From NCBI GenBank assembly GCA_017744365.1, contig JAGIBL010000010.1, positions 48,416 through 112,415 on the forward strand: a DNA stretch of 64,000 bases. The letters run 5' to 3'. Source of the DNA: Nocardioidaceae bacterium. GTDB lineage: Bacteria; Actinomycetota; Actinomycetes; Propionibacteriales; Nocardioidaceae. The notes beneath the pieces are model-generated. The model searched no databases. It had not been told where the DNA came from and saw only the letters and a list, made by a program, of their open reading frames with translations. The position numbers and the translations under genes were made by a program. Positions 1 through 8,007 of the stretch are shown here, one piece after another (positions within the stretch are counted from its first letter, which is position 1; every line of letters starts with the position of its first letter).

Positions 1-136
1 CGGGCTGCGCACCGGCCGGCTGCCGCGGTTCGTCAAGCAGTACGCCGACCTGCACACCGTGCTCAAGGAGGCGGCCGAGGCCTACGCCGCGGACGTCAAG
101 GCCGGGACCTTCCCCGCCCCCGAGCACACCTTCTGA
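1..136 (+). CDS. panB: 3-methyl-2-oxobutanoate hydroxymethyltransferase, C-terminal end (partial)
   Basis: Only the last 44 codons are present, read in frame from base 2 to a TGA at 134-136. The end of the protein (RFVKQYADL, then DVKAGTFPAPEHTF) matches the conserved tail of PanB, which transfers a hydroxymethyl group from methylene-THF to ketoisovalerate in pantothenate and CoA synthesis. The catalytic core lies outside the window. The next gene starts 3 nt after the stop, so the two may share a transcript. Confidence 0.75.
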   Translation, partial: GLRTGRLPRFVKQYADLHTVLKEAAEAYAADVKAGTFPAPEHTF

Positions 137-139
137 TCG

Positions 140-772
140 ATGGCCGACCACGAGAAGCACCACCACCATCAGTCGGGCAACGTCGCGGACCTGTTCACCC
201 AGGAGACCTGGGACGCCCGGTACGGCGAGTCCGACCGGATCTGGAGCGGCCGGCCGAACGCGCGGCTGGTCGAGCACGCCGAGGACCTCGAGCCGGGTGA
301 CGCCCTCGACGTCGGCGCGGGCGAGGGAGGCGACGCGGTCTGGCTGGCCGGCCGTGGCTGGCGGGTCACCGCCCTCGACGTCTCCCCCGTCGCGCTGGCC
401 CGGGCCGCCGCGCACGCGGCCGAGGCGGGGGTGGCCGACCGGGTGAGCACGCTGCACCACGACCTGATGACCGGGGCGCCGCTGCCCGGGACCTACGACC
501 TGGTCTCCGCGCAGTACCTGCACCCGCCGCGCGAACGGTTCGCGGAGCTGCTCGGGCTGCTCGGTGCCGCCGTGCGCCCGGGCGGTGCGCTGCTCGTGGT
601 CGGCCACCATCCCGAGGACCCGCGGATGAAGGAACGCGGCGGGCACCGGCACCCGGAGCTGCTGTTCACCGCCGACCAGGTGGTCGCCGTCCTGCCGGCG
701 GACATCTGGGACATCCGGGTCGCCGACGAACCCGCGCACGACACGGTCGTGCTGGCCGTACGACGGGCGTAG
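140..772 (+). CDS. Class I SAM-dependent methyltransferase with His-rich N-terminus
   Basis: 210 aa. Motif I of a Rossmann-fold methyltransferase is visible at about residues 53-65 (ALDVGAGEGGDAVWLA), followed by the acidic strand end ALDVS that would bind the SAM ribose. The fold and size resemble TehB/thiopurine-type small-molecule methyltransferases; the substrate cannot be told. The first 12 residues contain HEKHHHHQ, a possible metal-binding tail. It starts 3 nt after panB with no strong Shine-Dalgarno, which suggests coupling to panB translation. Confidence 0.8.
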   Translation: MADHEKHHHHQSGNVADLFTQETWDARYGESDRIWSGRPNARLVEHAEDLEPGDALDVGAGEGGDAVWLAGRGWRVTALDVSPVALARAAAHAAEAGVADRVSTLHHDLMTGAPLPGTYDLVSAQYLHPPRERFAELLGLLGAAVRPGGALLVVGHHPEDPRMKERGGHRHPELLFTADQVVAVLPADIWDIRVADEPAHDTVVLAVRRA

Positions 773-782
773 CCTCGGCCGC

Positions 783-1919
783 ATGCGCCGGCCCGTCCTG
801 CTCGCCCTCGTCCTCACCCTCGGCTCGCTGGTGGTGCTCACCGCACCCGGCTCGGACGCGCGACCCGCGGCGTACCCGCAGCTGCGGGTGACCGCGCAGG
901 TCCGCGGGCTCACCCAGCCCTGGGACGTCAAGCCGCTGCCCGGCGGGCGGCTGCTGGTCACCGAGCGAGCCACCCGCCGGCTGATCCTGTGGCGGGCCGG
1001 CGGCAAGCGGGTCGTCCGGTTCCCCTCCGCGAGCGTCTGGTCCTCGGGCGAGACCGGCCTGATGGGGCTCGCCGTCGACCCGGCGTTCACCAGCAACCGG
1101 CGCATCTACACCTGCCAGGGCGGGTTCCGCACCGGCGGCGGCCACGACGTGCGGGTGGTGGCGTGGCGGCTCAACAGCACCTACACCGCCGTACGACGGC
1201 TGCGCACGCTGGTCGCGGGCATCCCGGCCACCACCGGGCGGCACGGCGGCTGCCGGCTGCTGATCCCGTCGTACGGCGCCCTGCTGGTCGGCACCGGGGA
1301 CGCCGCCATCGGCACCAACGCGCAGAGCCTCGGCACCTTGGGCGGCAAGGTGCTCCGGGTCAACCGGTTCACCGGGGCCCCCTGGCCCGGCAACCCGTTC
1401 GTACGATCGGCGAACCCGCGGGCCCGGCTGATCCTCACCTACGGCCACCGCAACGTGCAGGGCCTGGCGCAGCGCGCGGACGGCTCGCTCTGGTCGGTCG
1501 AGCACGGGCCGGACCGCGACGACGAGGTCAACCGGCTCGTGCGCGGCGGCAACTACGGCTGGAACCCGGTCCCCGGCTACAACGAGTCGGTGCCGATGAC
1601 CGACCAGTCGCTGCCCGGCACCCAGATCGCCGCGCGCTGGCGCTCCGGATTCCCGACGCTGGCCACCTCGGGGGCGAGCTGGGTCGGCACCGGCGCGGCC
1701 TGGGGCAGCTACCGGGGCATGCTCGCGGTGGCGGCGCTGAAGGCCGGCCGGGTGGTGTTCCTGCGCTTCGACAGCGCCGGGCGGTTCCTCGGGATGCGGA
1801 CGCCGCCCGAGCTGACCCGGTACGGGCGGCTGCGCTCGGTGACCCGGCTCGGCAACGGCGACCTGCTGGTCACCACCGCGAACGGCAGCGGCGACCGGGT
1901 GCTGCGGGTGCACCCCTAG
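783..1919 (+). CDS. Secreted PQQ-dependent sugar dehydrogenase (glucose/sorbosone dehydrogenase family)
   Basis: 378 aa with an N-terminal signal peptide (MRRPVLLALVLTLGSLVVL, cleavage probably near residue 27). The mature part begins with the family pattern LTQPWDVKPLPGGRLLVTER. Later motifs are GETGLMGLAVDPAF, TYGHRNVQGLA and EHGPDRDDEVN, which are typical of the six-bladed propeller of soluble aldose sugar dehydrogenases. It would oxidise a sugar outside the cytoplasm using PQQ. No PQQ synthesis genes are in the window. A TAGCCT hexamer 7 nt before the ATG suggests a leaderless transcript. Confidence 0.85.
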   Translation: MRRPVLLALVLTLGSLVVLTAPGSDARPAAYPQLRVTAQVRGLTQPWDVKPLPGGRLLVTERATRRLILWRAGGKRVVRFPSASVWSSGETGLMGLAVDPAFTSNRRIYTCQGGFRTGGGHDVRVVAWRLNSTYTAVRRLRTLVAGIPATTGRHGGCRLLIPSYGALLVGTGDAAIGTNAQSLGTLGGKVLRVNRFTGAPWPGNPFVRSANPRARLILTYGHRNVQGLAQRADGSLWSVEHGPDRDDEVNRLVRGGNYGWNPVPGYNESVPMTDQSLPGTQIAARWRSGFPTLATSGASWVGTGAAWGSYRGMLAVAALKAGRVVFLRFDSAGRFLGMRTPPELTRYGRLRSVTRLGNGDLLVTTANGSGDRVLRVHP

Positions 1920-1931
1920 CCGGCGTCGAGC

Positions 1932-2189
1932 TCACCGGTGCGCGAGCACGACGGCCAGCCAGGCCAGCATCGCGAGCGCTCCGACGACGAGCACCCGGCT
2001 GGGCCGCGAGGCGAACCACCGGCAGCCCAGCACGAGCAGCACCAGCCAGAGGGCGAACAGCGGCAGCGCGCCGGCGGCGCCGTACAGGGGCCAGGTCCCG
2101 AAGATCAGGAACGCCGTGCACGCGAGCAGCCCGATGCCGAGGAACGACGCCCGGTAGGACCGGATGTCGCGGCCCGGGGGCAGCGTCAC
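1932..2189 (-). CDS. Small integral membrane protein
   Basis: 85 aa starting at a GTG (2187-2189) that overlaps the stop of the upstream gene as GTGA, so translation is probably coupled. It has three hydrophobic stretches (SFLGIGLLACTAFLIFG, ALPLFALWLVLLVLG, VLVVGALAMLAWLAVVL) and a short cytoplasm-like N-terminus. I do not recognise the family. A longer upstream reading in this frame is Arg-rich shadow sequence and was rejected. Confidence 0.65.
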   Translation of the reverse strand: MTLPPGRDIRSYRASFLGIGLLACTAFLIFGTWPLYGAAGALPLFALWLVLLVLGCRWFASRPSRVLVVGALAMLAWLAVVLAHR

Positions 2190-2383
2190 GCGCCGTCCTG
2201 CGGCGGGGCGTCGTCGTTCCAAGCGGGGTCGGTGTCCCACTCCTCGTTGCGCTCGGCGACCTTCTCGAGCGCGTGCTCGGCCTCCTCGCGGGTGGCGTAC
2301 GGACCGAGGCGGTCGGCGTTCTTGCACCCCTCGCGGGGCTCGACGGTGTGGTGCTTGAGGCAGAACCAGTACTCCTCGTCCAT
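2186..2383 (-). CDS. Small SPOR-like hypothetical protein
   Basis: 65 aa. The N-terminus MDEEYWFCLKHHTVE is followed by GPYATREEAEHALEKV, a pattern (GPY-x-T-x-EEA) like SPOR or short actinobacterial proteins of unknown role. It contains two Cys, one within a CLKHH segment, so metal binding is possible but unproven. The ATG at 2381-2383 was chosen because a TAGTTT hexamer lies 7 nt upstream (leaderless pattern); a longer reading to 2440 would run into the divergent map gene. First gene of a two-gene unit with the membrane protein. Confidence 0.65.
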   Translation of the reverse strand: MDEEYWFCLKHHTVEPREGCKNADRLGPYATREEAEHALEKVAERNEEWDTDPAWNDDAPPQDGA

Positions 2384-2409
2384 AGGTCGAAAACTACACT
2401 TCAGCCGTG
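2381..2409. promoter_or_regulatory. Overlapping divergent leaderless promoters
   Basis: Only 23 bp separate the start codons of the minus-strand gene at 2383 and map at 2407. TACACT at 2395-2400 sits 6 nt before the map GTG. On the other strand TAGTTT (2396-2391) sits 7 nt before the ATG. The two putative -10 elements share the bases TA at 2395-2396. Confidence 0.5.
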
Positions 2410-3255
2410 CCTCCCGTAGCCCCCGGAACGATCTCGCCACGCCGACCCGTTCCGGCCCACATCCCCCGTCCCGAGTACGTCGACAAGCCGGCGCCCGCGC
2501 GGTTCACCGGCAGCGAGGTCAAGGACGCCGAGACCATCGAGCGGATGCGGGTCGCCGGCCGGCTCGCGGCGCAGGCGCTGGCCGAGGTGGGCAAGCACGT
2601 CGAGCCCGGGGTGACCCACGACGAGCTCGACCGCATCGGGCACGAGTTCCTGCTCGACCACGACGCCTACCCCTCGACGCTCGGCTACCGCGGCTTCCCG
2701 AAGTCGCTGTGCACCAGCGCCAACGAGGTGATCTGCCACGGCATCCCGGACAGCCGGGTCGTCGAGGACGGCGACATCGTCAACATCGACATCACCGCCT
2801 ACATCGGCGGCGTGCACGGCGACACCAACGCGACGTTCCTGACCCCGGGCGTCAGCGAGGAGGTGCGCGACCTGGTCGACCGCACCCAGGAGGCCCTGCG
2901 GCGGGCCATCAACGCGGTGAAGCCGGGCCGGCAGCTCAACGTGATCGGCCGGGTCATCGAGTCCTACGCGCGCCGGTTCGGGTACGGCGTGGTCCGCGAG
3001 TTCACCGGGCACGGCATCGGGACCGCGTTCCACTCCGGGCTGATCGTGGCGCACTTCGACGACCCGTCGTACGACACCGTGATGGAACCGGGGATGACGT
3101 TCACCATCGAGCCGATGCTCAACCTCGGCACCCACGAGTGGGAGATGTGGGACGACGACTGGACGGTGGTCACCAAGGACCGGCGTACGTCGGCTCAGTT
3201 CGAGCACACGCTGCTGGTGACCGAGACCGGGGCGGAGATCCTGACGCTGCCATGA
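2407..3255 (+). CDS. map: Type I methionine aminopeptidase
   Basis: 282 aa, GTG start. It removes the initiator Met from nascent proteins. The N-terminal extension of about 40 residues ([17 protein letters not shown]) is typical of actinobacterial MetAPs. The substrate loop [22 protein letters not shown] and the metal ligands are present: the Asp pair in [17 protein letters not shown], His in FTGHGIG, and Glu in FTIEPML plus a C-terminal Glu near QFEHTLLVT. It is followed by an ATGA-overlapping gene. Confidence 0.95.
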   Translation: MPPVAPGTISPRRPVPAHIPRPEYVDKPAPARFTGSEVKDAETIERMRVAGRLAAQALAEVGKHVEPGVTHDELDRIGHEFLLDHDAYPSTLGYRGFPKSLCTSANEVICHGIPDSRVVEDGDIVNIDITAYIGGVHGDTNATFLTPGVSEEVRDLVDRTQEALRRAINAVKPGRQLNVIGRVIESYARRFGYGVVREFTGHGIGTAFHSGLIVAHFDDPSYDTVMEPGMTFTIEPMLNLGTHEWEMWDDDWTVVTKDRRTSAQFEHTLLVTETGAEILTLP

Positions 3256-3719
3256 GCGAGCTCGCCGACCTGGCCCGCCGCACCCTCGCCGCGAACCGGT
3301 TCCTGGTGCTCGGCACCGTGGATCCGTCCGGACGGCCGCGCGTCTCGCCGGTCTGGTTCTCGCTCGTCGACCACCGTGACCTCTACTGGCTCTCGTCCCC
3401 GGAGGCGCACCACTCGCGCAACGTCGAGGAGCGCCCGGAGATCGGCGCGGTGGTCTTCGACGCCTCGGCCGGCCCGGGCACCGGCAACGCGGTGTACCTC
3501 GAGGCGACCGCGCGGCGTGTCCCCGAGGACGAGCTGGCCGCTGCCTGTGAAGCGGCGTTCGCGGGCGTCGAGGAGGCGTTGTCGTTCACCCCGCAGAGCC
3601 TGGCGGCAGAGCCGTTCGTGCTCTACCGAGCCCGGGTCACCGCGGTCGAGGTGCACGTCCGCGGGCGCGATCCCCAGCACGGCACCGGCGTCGACCGGCG
3701 CGCTGCCGTCAGCCTCTGA
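3252..3719 (+). CDS. Pyridoxamine 5'-phosphate oxidase-fold protein (flavin/F420-binding family)
   Basis: 155 aa, ATG overlapping the map stop by 4 nt (ATGA), so translation is coupled. The split-barrel pattern [20 protein letters not shown] followed by [15 protein letters not shown] is typical of PNPOx-like proteins, which bind FMN, F420 or haem. No specific substrate can be assigned. Confidence 0.8.
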   Translation: MSELADLARRTLAANRFLVLGTVDPSGRPRVSPVWFSLVDHRDLYWLSSPEAHHSRNVEERPEIGAVVFDASAGPGTGNAVYLEATARRVPEDELAAACEAAFAGVEEALSFTPQSLAAEPFVLYRARVTAVEVHVRGRDPQHGTGVDRRAAVSL

Positions 3720-3732
3720 GTCAGCGCCGGCG

Positions 3733-4146
3733 TCAGAGCTTGCCGGCGAGCCTTTCCACCCGCAGGACCGCCAGCTCGTGCTCGGGGTCGGCGCTCATCG
3801 CCGCGGCCAGGCGCAGGTGCGGCAGCGCCTCGTCGAACCGGGACTGCCGCTCCAGCGCGCGACCGAGCGCGAACCGCACCCAGTCGTCGCCGGGGTTCTC
3901 CTCGACGAGGCTGCGCAGCTCGGCCTCAGCCCTCTGCAGCTGCACCCGGATCAGGTAGGCCCAGGCACGCAGCATCCGCAGCCCGGTGTTCCCGGGATCC
4001 TCGGCCAGCGCGGGCCCCAGGATGCCGAGCGCCTCCTGGGCGGCCCGGCGGCGGAGCAGGTCGTGTGCGACGCGGTACGCCGACGCCGGGTCGTCCTGAC
4101 CTGGGAAGACGATGGCCGGGGCCGTCAGCTCGAAGTACTCCTCCAT
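3733..4146 (-). CDS. Tetratricopeptide-repeat protein
   Basis: 137 aa starting at ATG (MEEYFELTAPAIVF). It contains TPR-like helices: AYRVAHDLLRRRAAQEALGIL, then the 34-residue repeats around TGLRMLRAWAYLIRVQLQRAEAEL and DWVRFALGRALERQSRFDEAL. Likely a cytoplasmic scaffold or hypothetical protein; no catalytic motif is seen. The longer upstream reading (to 4467) crosses the neighbouring gene in an Arg/Pro-rich shadow frame. Confidence 0.75.
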   Translation of the reverse strand: MEEYFELTAPAIVFPGQDDPASAYRVAHDLLRRRAAQEALGILGPALAEDPGNTGLRMLRAWAYLIRVQLQRAEAELRSLVEENPGDDWVRFALGRALERQSRFDEALPHLRLAAAMSADPEHELAVLRVERLAGKL

Positions 4147-4181
4147 GCCCCGCTCAACAACCCGGGGTGGACCCGGATTCC

Positions 4182-4622
4182 TCAGCAGCCGGTGGCGGCG
4201 CGCACACTCCGCCAGGAGCAGGTGTCGATCTTGGCGCCGGCCCGGCTCTTGAGGATCGCCCGGTCCCCGCTGTTGTTCCAGACGTACCAGTCCGAGCGCC
4301 AGTACAGGTTCGTCGCGGTGTTCCGGCCGCTGCCGGTGTGCACCGTCACGGTCGCGCCGGCGCGGAGGGTGAAGCGCGGGAACCGGAACACGTGACCCTC
4401 GGGGTCGCGGATCGTCCAGCCGGTGAGCACCTTGGCCCGGCTGCCGAAGTTCTTCACCCGGATCCACTCCGCGTTCAGGCTGGCGTTGGAGCCGTGGTCG
4501 GCGCCCGGGGAGTTCACGTAGACCTTGACGAAGCGGACCACCGGGGCGGCGTGGGCGGGCGCCGGCAGGGCGGTCGCGACCAGGGCGAGAGCGGCAGCGG
4601 CGATGACGGATCGCAGGTTCAT
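4182..4622 (-). CDS. Secreted lamin-tail (LTD) domain protein
   Basis: 146 aa with a signal peptide (MNLRSVIAAAALALVATA ... AHA, cut near residue 26). The remainder is one lamin tail domain: VRFVKVYVNSPGAD, EWIRVKNFG, LTGWTIRDPEGHVFRFP and AGATVTVHTGSG. Such domains occur in extracellular bacterial proteins, often beside nucleases, but here it stands alone. Two Cys near the C-terminus (DTCSWRS and ATGC) could form a disulfide. Start chosen at the ATG at 4622 that begins the signal peptide. Confidence 0.85.
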   Translation of the reverse strand: MNLRSVIAAAALALVATALPAPAHAAPVVRFVKVYVNSPGADHGSNASLNAEWIRVKNFGSRAKVLTGWTIRDPEGHVFRFPRFTLRAGATVTVHTGSGRNTATNLYWRSDWYVWNNSGDRAILKSRAGAKIDTCSWRSVRAATGC

Positions 4623-4752
4623 GGGCGCGATGCTGGCAGCGGCGCGCGGGCGCCGTACGACGATTGCCAACGTCTGCCGAAAAGCTGCTCAGGTCGGCGC
4701 CGGAACCGCCGATGGGAGGACAAGGATCGTTCCATCTCTTGCGGGGATCGCC

Positions 4753-4890
4753 ATGAAGAACATCGCGCCCAACGCCCCCGGTCCGATGCGCCCGCTGCTG
4801 GCGCGGATCGGCCTACTGCTGACGCTCTCGTTCCTCTCCGCCGGCCTGGCCGTCGTCGGCCTGATCGGGCTGGGCTACCACCCGATCTAG
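4753..4890 (+). CDS. Putative 45-aa single-pass membrane protein
   Basis: An ATG at 4753 opens a 45-codon frame: a short basic N-terminus, PMRPLLARIG, then one transmembrane helix (LLLTLSFLSAGLAVVGLIGL) and a stop. It overlaps the C-terminal tail of the convergent gene at 4813-5526 by 78 bp, so one of the two ends may be spurious. The clean transmembrane segment argues for a real small protein; there is no recognisable family. Confidence 0.4.
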   Translation: MKNIAPNAPGPMRPLLARIGLLLTLSFLSAGLAVVGLIGLGYHPI

Positions 4891-5526
4891 ACGTCGCCGG
4901 TCGAGCCGGAATGACACCAGGCTCGCGATCATCATCGTGACGAAGCAGCCGAGCCAGACCTGGCCCGTCCAGTGCGTCGAGCCCGCGTCGACGACCAGGG
5001 CCGGGATCGCGGTGACCACCACCAGGACCCAGCCCGCGCGGAGCGTCCGCTCGCCCGGTGGGCGGTGGTACGGACCCGCGTCGGCGGCGGGCGCCAGCAC
5101 CCAGGCCCGCACCCCGGGAACCCGTCGCGCCCGGGCGGCGTGCCAGTACTCGACCTCCCAGTCGCGGTAGGGCAGCGCGAGCGCACGGCCCACGAACCGC
5201 CCGACGAGCAGCGGCGCGAACACCCAGCCGAGCAGCAGGCAGAGGAAGAACCAGTGCACCGGCCTGATGTCGAAGTGCCGCAGCCACGGCAGCAGCACGA
5301 GCCACGGCGCGACCATGATGGCGAAGTGCCGGGCGGTGTCGAGCCGCGACGTCTCCAGCCCGTCGAGGTGCACGACGTCGAGCCAGCCGATCCCGACCAG
5401 GGTCACGATCGCCGCGAGCGCCGCCAGCGCCTGCCGGAGCGCGTAGTCGCGGGGCCGGGGCAGCGCGTCGGTCTGCTCCGGCGTCAGGAACGGCAGCGAC
5501 CGCACCGTCGCGACGACCTGGCTCAC
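4813..5526 (-). CDS. Multi-pass membrane protein of unknown function
   Basis: 237 aa, GTG start. About five hydrophobic segments are visible (near residues 33-51, 66-82, 91-109, 165-182 and 190-208), with a loop holding EVEYWHAARARR. The C-terminus is a polar tail rich in Arg, Asp and Gln that overlaps the small plus-strand ORF. I do not recognise the family. The start codon lies inside a 14-bp inverted repeat. TACGCT on the coding strand 6 nt upstream suggests leaderless transcription. Confidence 0.65.
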   Translation of the reverse strand: MSQVVATVRSLPFLTPEQTDALPRPRDYALRQALAALAAIVTLVGIGWLDVVHLDGLETSRLDTARHFAIMVAPWLVLLPWLRHFDIRPVHWFFLCLLLGWVFAPLLVGRFVGRALALPYRDWEVEYWHAARARRVPGVRAWVLAPAADAGPYHRPPGERTLRAGWVLVVVTAIPALVVDAGSTHWTGQVWLGCFVTMMIASLVSFRLDRRRLDRVVAQPDQADDGQAGGEERERQQ

Positions 5527-5556
5527 CCCGGCAGCGTAGGGCCTGCCGGGGTGAGC
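5521..5556. repeat. 14-bp perfect inverted repeat over a start codon
   Basis: Positions 5521-5534 (GCTCACCCCGGCAG) and 5543-5556 are perfect reverse complements around an 8-nt loop. The distal arm contains the GTG start (5524-5526) of the minus-strand membrane gene. The repeat also lies about 40 nt downstream of the stop of the next minus-strand gene (5595), so it could terminate that transcript. No T-run follows. Confidence 0.6.
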
Positions 5557-5594
5557 CGAGGGCTGATCAGCGGGGCGAGATCACCCCGATGAGT

Positions 5595-5900
5595 TCAGCC
5601 GGCAGCGGTGACAGCTCCGGAGACCGAGAACGACGCGGACACCGGGCGGGAGACCGTCTTGGGCGTGGTCGCCCGGCGGTAGGCGGCCTCGGCCGCGGCG
5701 ATCCGCTTGTCGTAGTCGTACGCCGGGTCCTCGGTCGTCGCGTCAATGGCGGTGAGGAGGCCACCCAGCGCGACCTCGGCGGTCGGGTCGACGGGCGAGC
5801 TCTTCCCCATGTTCCCGAGCTCGATGTCCGTGGCCGACTCGGCGAGGGTGCCGCCCAGGCCGTCACCGACGGACAGGGTCGCGGTGCCTTCGTAGGCCAC
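5595..5900 (-). CDS. Hypothetical protein downstream of rnpB
   Basis: About 101 aa from a GTG at 5900. G/C-rich third codon positions from here to the stop support coding, whereas codons upstream of 5900 (through 5990, inside rnpB) lose this bias. Composition is acidic and Ala/Thr-rich (DGLGGTLAESATDIELGN, TTEDPAYDYDKRIAAAEAAY). There is no signal peptide, transmembrane segment or known domain. It begins about 55 nt after the RNase P RNA end on the same strand and may be transcribed with it. Confidence 0.5.
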   Translation of the reverse strand: MAYEGTATLSVGDGLGGTLAESATDIELGNMGKSSPVDPTAEVALGGLLTAIDATTEDPAYDYDKRIAAAEAAYRRATTPKTVSRPVSASFSVSGAVTAAG

Positions 5901-5954
5901 CTGCTCATCACCCTGGCGCAGAAACGGACATTTCGGCCAGATCTCGGGACATGT

Positions 5955-6338
<384 letters not shown>

Positions 6339-6343
6339 AGCGA

Positions 6344-6358
6344 GAACGATACTCGTTC
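6344..6358 (-). promoter_or_regulatory. rnpB promoter with palindrome
   Basis: TATCGT (6351-6346 on the minus strand) is placed 7 nt before the RNase P RNA 5' end and fits a -10 element. It is embedded in a perfect palindrome, GAACGA-TAC-TCGTTC, at 6344-6358. The arms resemble GAAC/GTTC half-sites but the spacing (7) differs from a LexA box (4). Confidence 0.45.
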
Positions 6359-6402
6359 GTGACCACGATCGATCCACGGTTGAAACACCGGGGAAACGGA
6401 TC

Positions 6403-8007
6403 GTGCTTACGGTGCGGCTCGTGACTCACCATCTCATCGACTCCTACGCCGCCGGCGGTCCGGCGTACGACGAGATGTTCACGGGCAACGGGCCGCGCGC
6501 GTCGTACGAGCGTCTCGCCGCCACCCTGCGCGGCCTCTCCGAGCGCGACCTGGCGGCCCGGGTGGAGGCCCTGGCGTCGAGCTACCTCGACCAGGGCGTC
6601 ACCTTCGACATCGGCGGCGAGGAGCGGGCCTTCCCGATCGACATCGTCCCCCGGGTCATCGAGCAGGAGCAGTGGGCCCGCATCGACCGCGGCGTGCAGC
6701 AGCGGGTGCGGGCGCTGGAGCTGTTCCTGGCCGACGTGTACGGCGCCGGCGAGGTGTTCCGCGACGGGGTGATCCCCCGGCACGTGATCACCACCTCCAG
6801 CCACTACACCCGGGAGACCTTCGGGATCGAGCCGCCCAACGGCGTCCGGGTGCACGTCTCCGGGATCGACCTGGTCCGGGACGACCAGGGCGAGTTCCGG
6901 GTGCTGGAGGACAACGTCCGGATCCCGTCGGGGGTCTCCTACGTGATGACCAACCGGCGGGCGATCTCGACCGCGCTGCCGGAGTCGTTCGCCGAGCACC
7001 GGATCCGCCCGGTGGCGGCGTACCCGCAGAAGCTGCTCGCCGCCCTCCGCGCCGCCGCCCCTGCCGGCGTGGACGACCCGACGGTGGTGGTGCTCACCCC
7101 GGGCGCGTTCAACGGCGCCTACTTCGAGCACGCGCTGCTGGCCCGGACGATGGGGGTCGAGCTCGTCGAGGGCCGCGACCTGGAGTGCAGCCGCGGCCGG
7201 GTCCTGATGCGGACCACCAGCGGGCTGCAGCAGGTGCACGTGATCTACCGCCGGGTCGACGACGAGTTCCTCGACCCGGTGCACTTCCGCGCGGACTCGA
7301 TGCTCGGCTGCCCGGGCCTGGTCAACGCCGCCCGGGCCGGCAACGTCACCATCGCCAACGCGATCGGCAACGGAGTCGCCGACGACAAGCTCGTCTACAC
7401 CTACCTGCCCGACCTGATCCGCTACTACCTCGCCGAGGAGCCGGTGCTCGCCAACGTCGACACCTGGAGGCTGGGCGACGCCGAGCACAGGGAACAGGTG
7501 CTGGACCGGCTCGGCGAGCTGGTACTCAAGCCGGTCGACGGCAGCGGCGGCAAGGGCATCGTGATCGGCCCGGCGGCGTCCGCGGCCGAGCTGGACTCGC
7601 TCCGTACGGCGGTGCTCGCCGAACCGCGCTCCTGGATCGCGCAGCCCGTCGTCAAGCTCTCCACAGTCCCCACGTACGTCGGCGGCGCGCTCGCCCCGCG
7701 CCACGTCGACCTGCGCCCGTTCGCGGTCAACGACGGCCACCGCGTCTGGGTGCTGCCCGGCGGGCTGACCCGGGTGGCGCTGGCCGAGGGCGAGCTGATC
7801 GTGAACTCCTCGCGCGGCGGCGGCTCCAAGGACACCTGGGTGCTCGCCGGTACGTCGGCCAACGCGGCGCAGCCACCGTCCCGGGAGCCGGTGGTGGCCG
7901 GCCCGCGCGAGGTGGCTCCGCTCGACGGCGGCCCGGTCGGCGACAGCCGCCAGGCCCAGGCCGAGCAGCAGCAGCAAGCACGCGACCTCGGGGACGCACC
8001 GTGCTGA
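6403..8007 (+). CDS. Circularly permuted ATP-grasp type 2 protein
   Basis: About 534 aa from GTG 6403 (alternative in-frame GTGs at 6412 and 6421). The N-terminal region YDEMFTGNGPRASYERL, then RVLEDNVRIPSGVSYVMTNR and later VLKPVDGSGGKGIVIGP match the family formerly DUF404/DUF407. These proteins are predicted to form amide bonds with ATP, and their substrates are largely unknown. It is first of a three-gene operon; its stop overlaps the next start by 7 nt. The C-terminal tail is Gln/Ala rich (QAEQQQQARDL). Confidence 0.88.
   Translation: MLTVRLVTHHLIDSYAAGGPAYDEMFTGNGPRASYERLAATLRGLSERDLAARVEALASSYLDQGVTFDIGGEERAFPIDIVPRVIEQEQWARIDRGVQQRVRALELFLADVYGAGEVFRDGVIPRHVITTSSHYTRETFGIEPPNGVRVHVSGIDLVRDDQGEFRVLEDNVRIPSGVSYVMTNRRAISTALPESFAEHRIRPVAAYPQKLLAALRAAAPAGVDDPTVVVLTPGAFNGAYFEHALLARTMGVELVEGRDLECSRGRVLMRTTSGLQQVHVIYRRVDDEFLDPVHFRADSMLGCPGLVNAARAGNVTIANAIGNGVADDKLVYTYLPDLIRYYLAEEPVLANVDTWRLGDAEHREQVLDRLGELVLKPVDGSGGKGIVIGPAASAAELDSLRTAVLAEPRSWIAQPVVKLSTVPTYVGGALAPRHVDLRPFAVNDGHRVWVLPGGLTRVALAEGELIVNSSRGGGSKDTWVLAGTSANAAQPPSREPVVAGPREVAPLDGGPVGDSRQAQAEQQQQARDLGDAPC

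Noticed and set aside
666..1913. Long minus-strand ORF (415 codons) opposite the sugar dehydrogenase
   Set aside because: Arg/Pro/His-rich shadow of the plus-strand gene, without domain patterns; the plus strand shows a signal peptide and family motifs.
989..2419. Plus-strand ORF of 476 codons
   Set aside because: Out-of-frame shadow of the sugar dehydrogenase gene and the following minus-strand genes.
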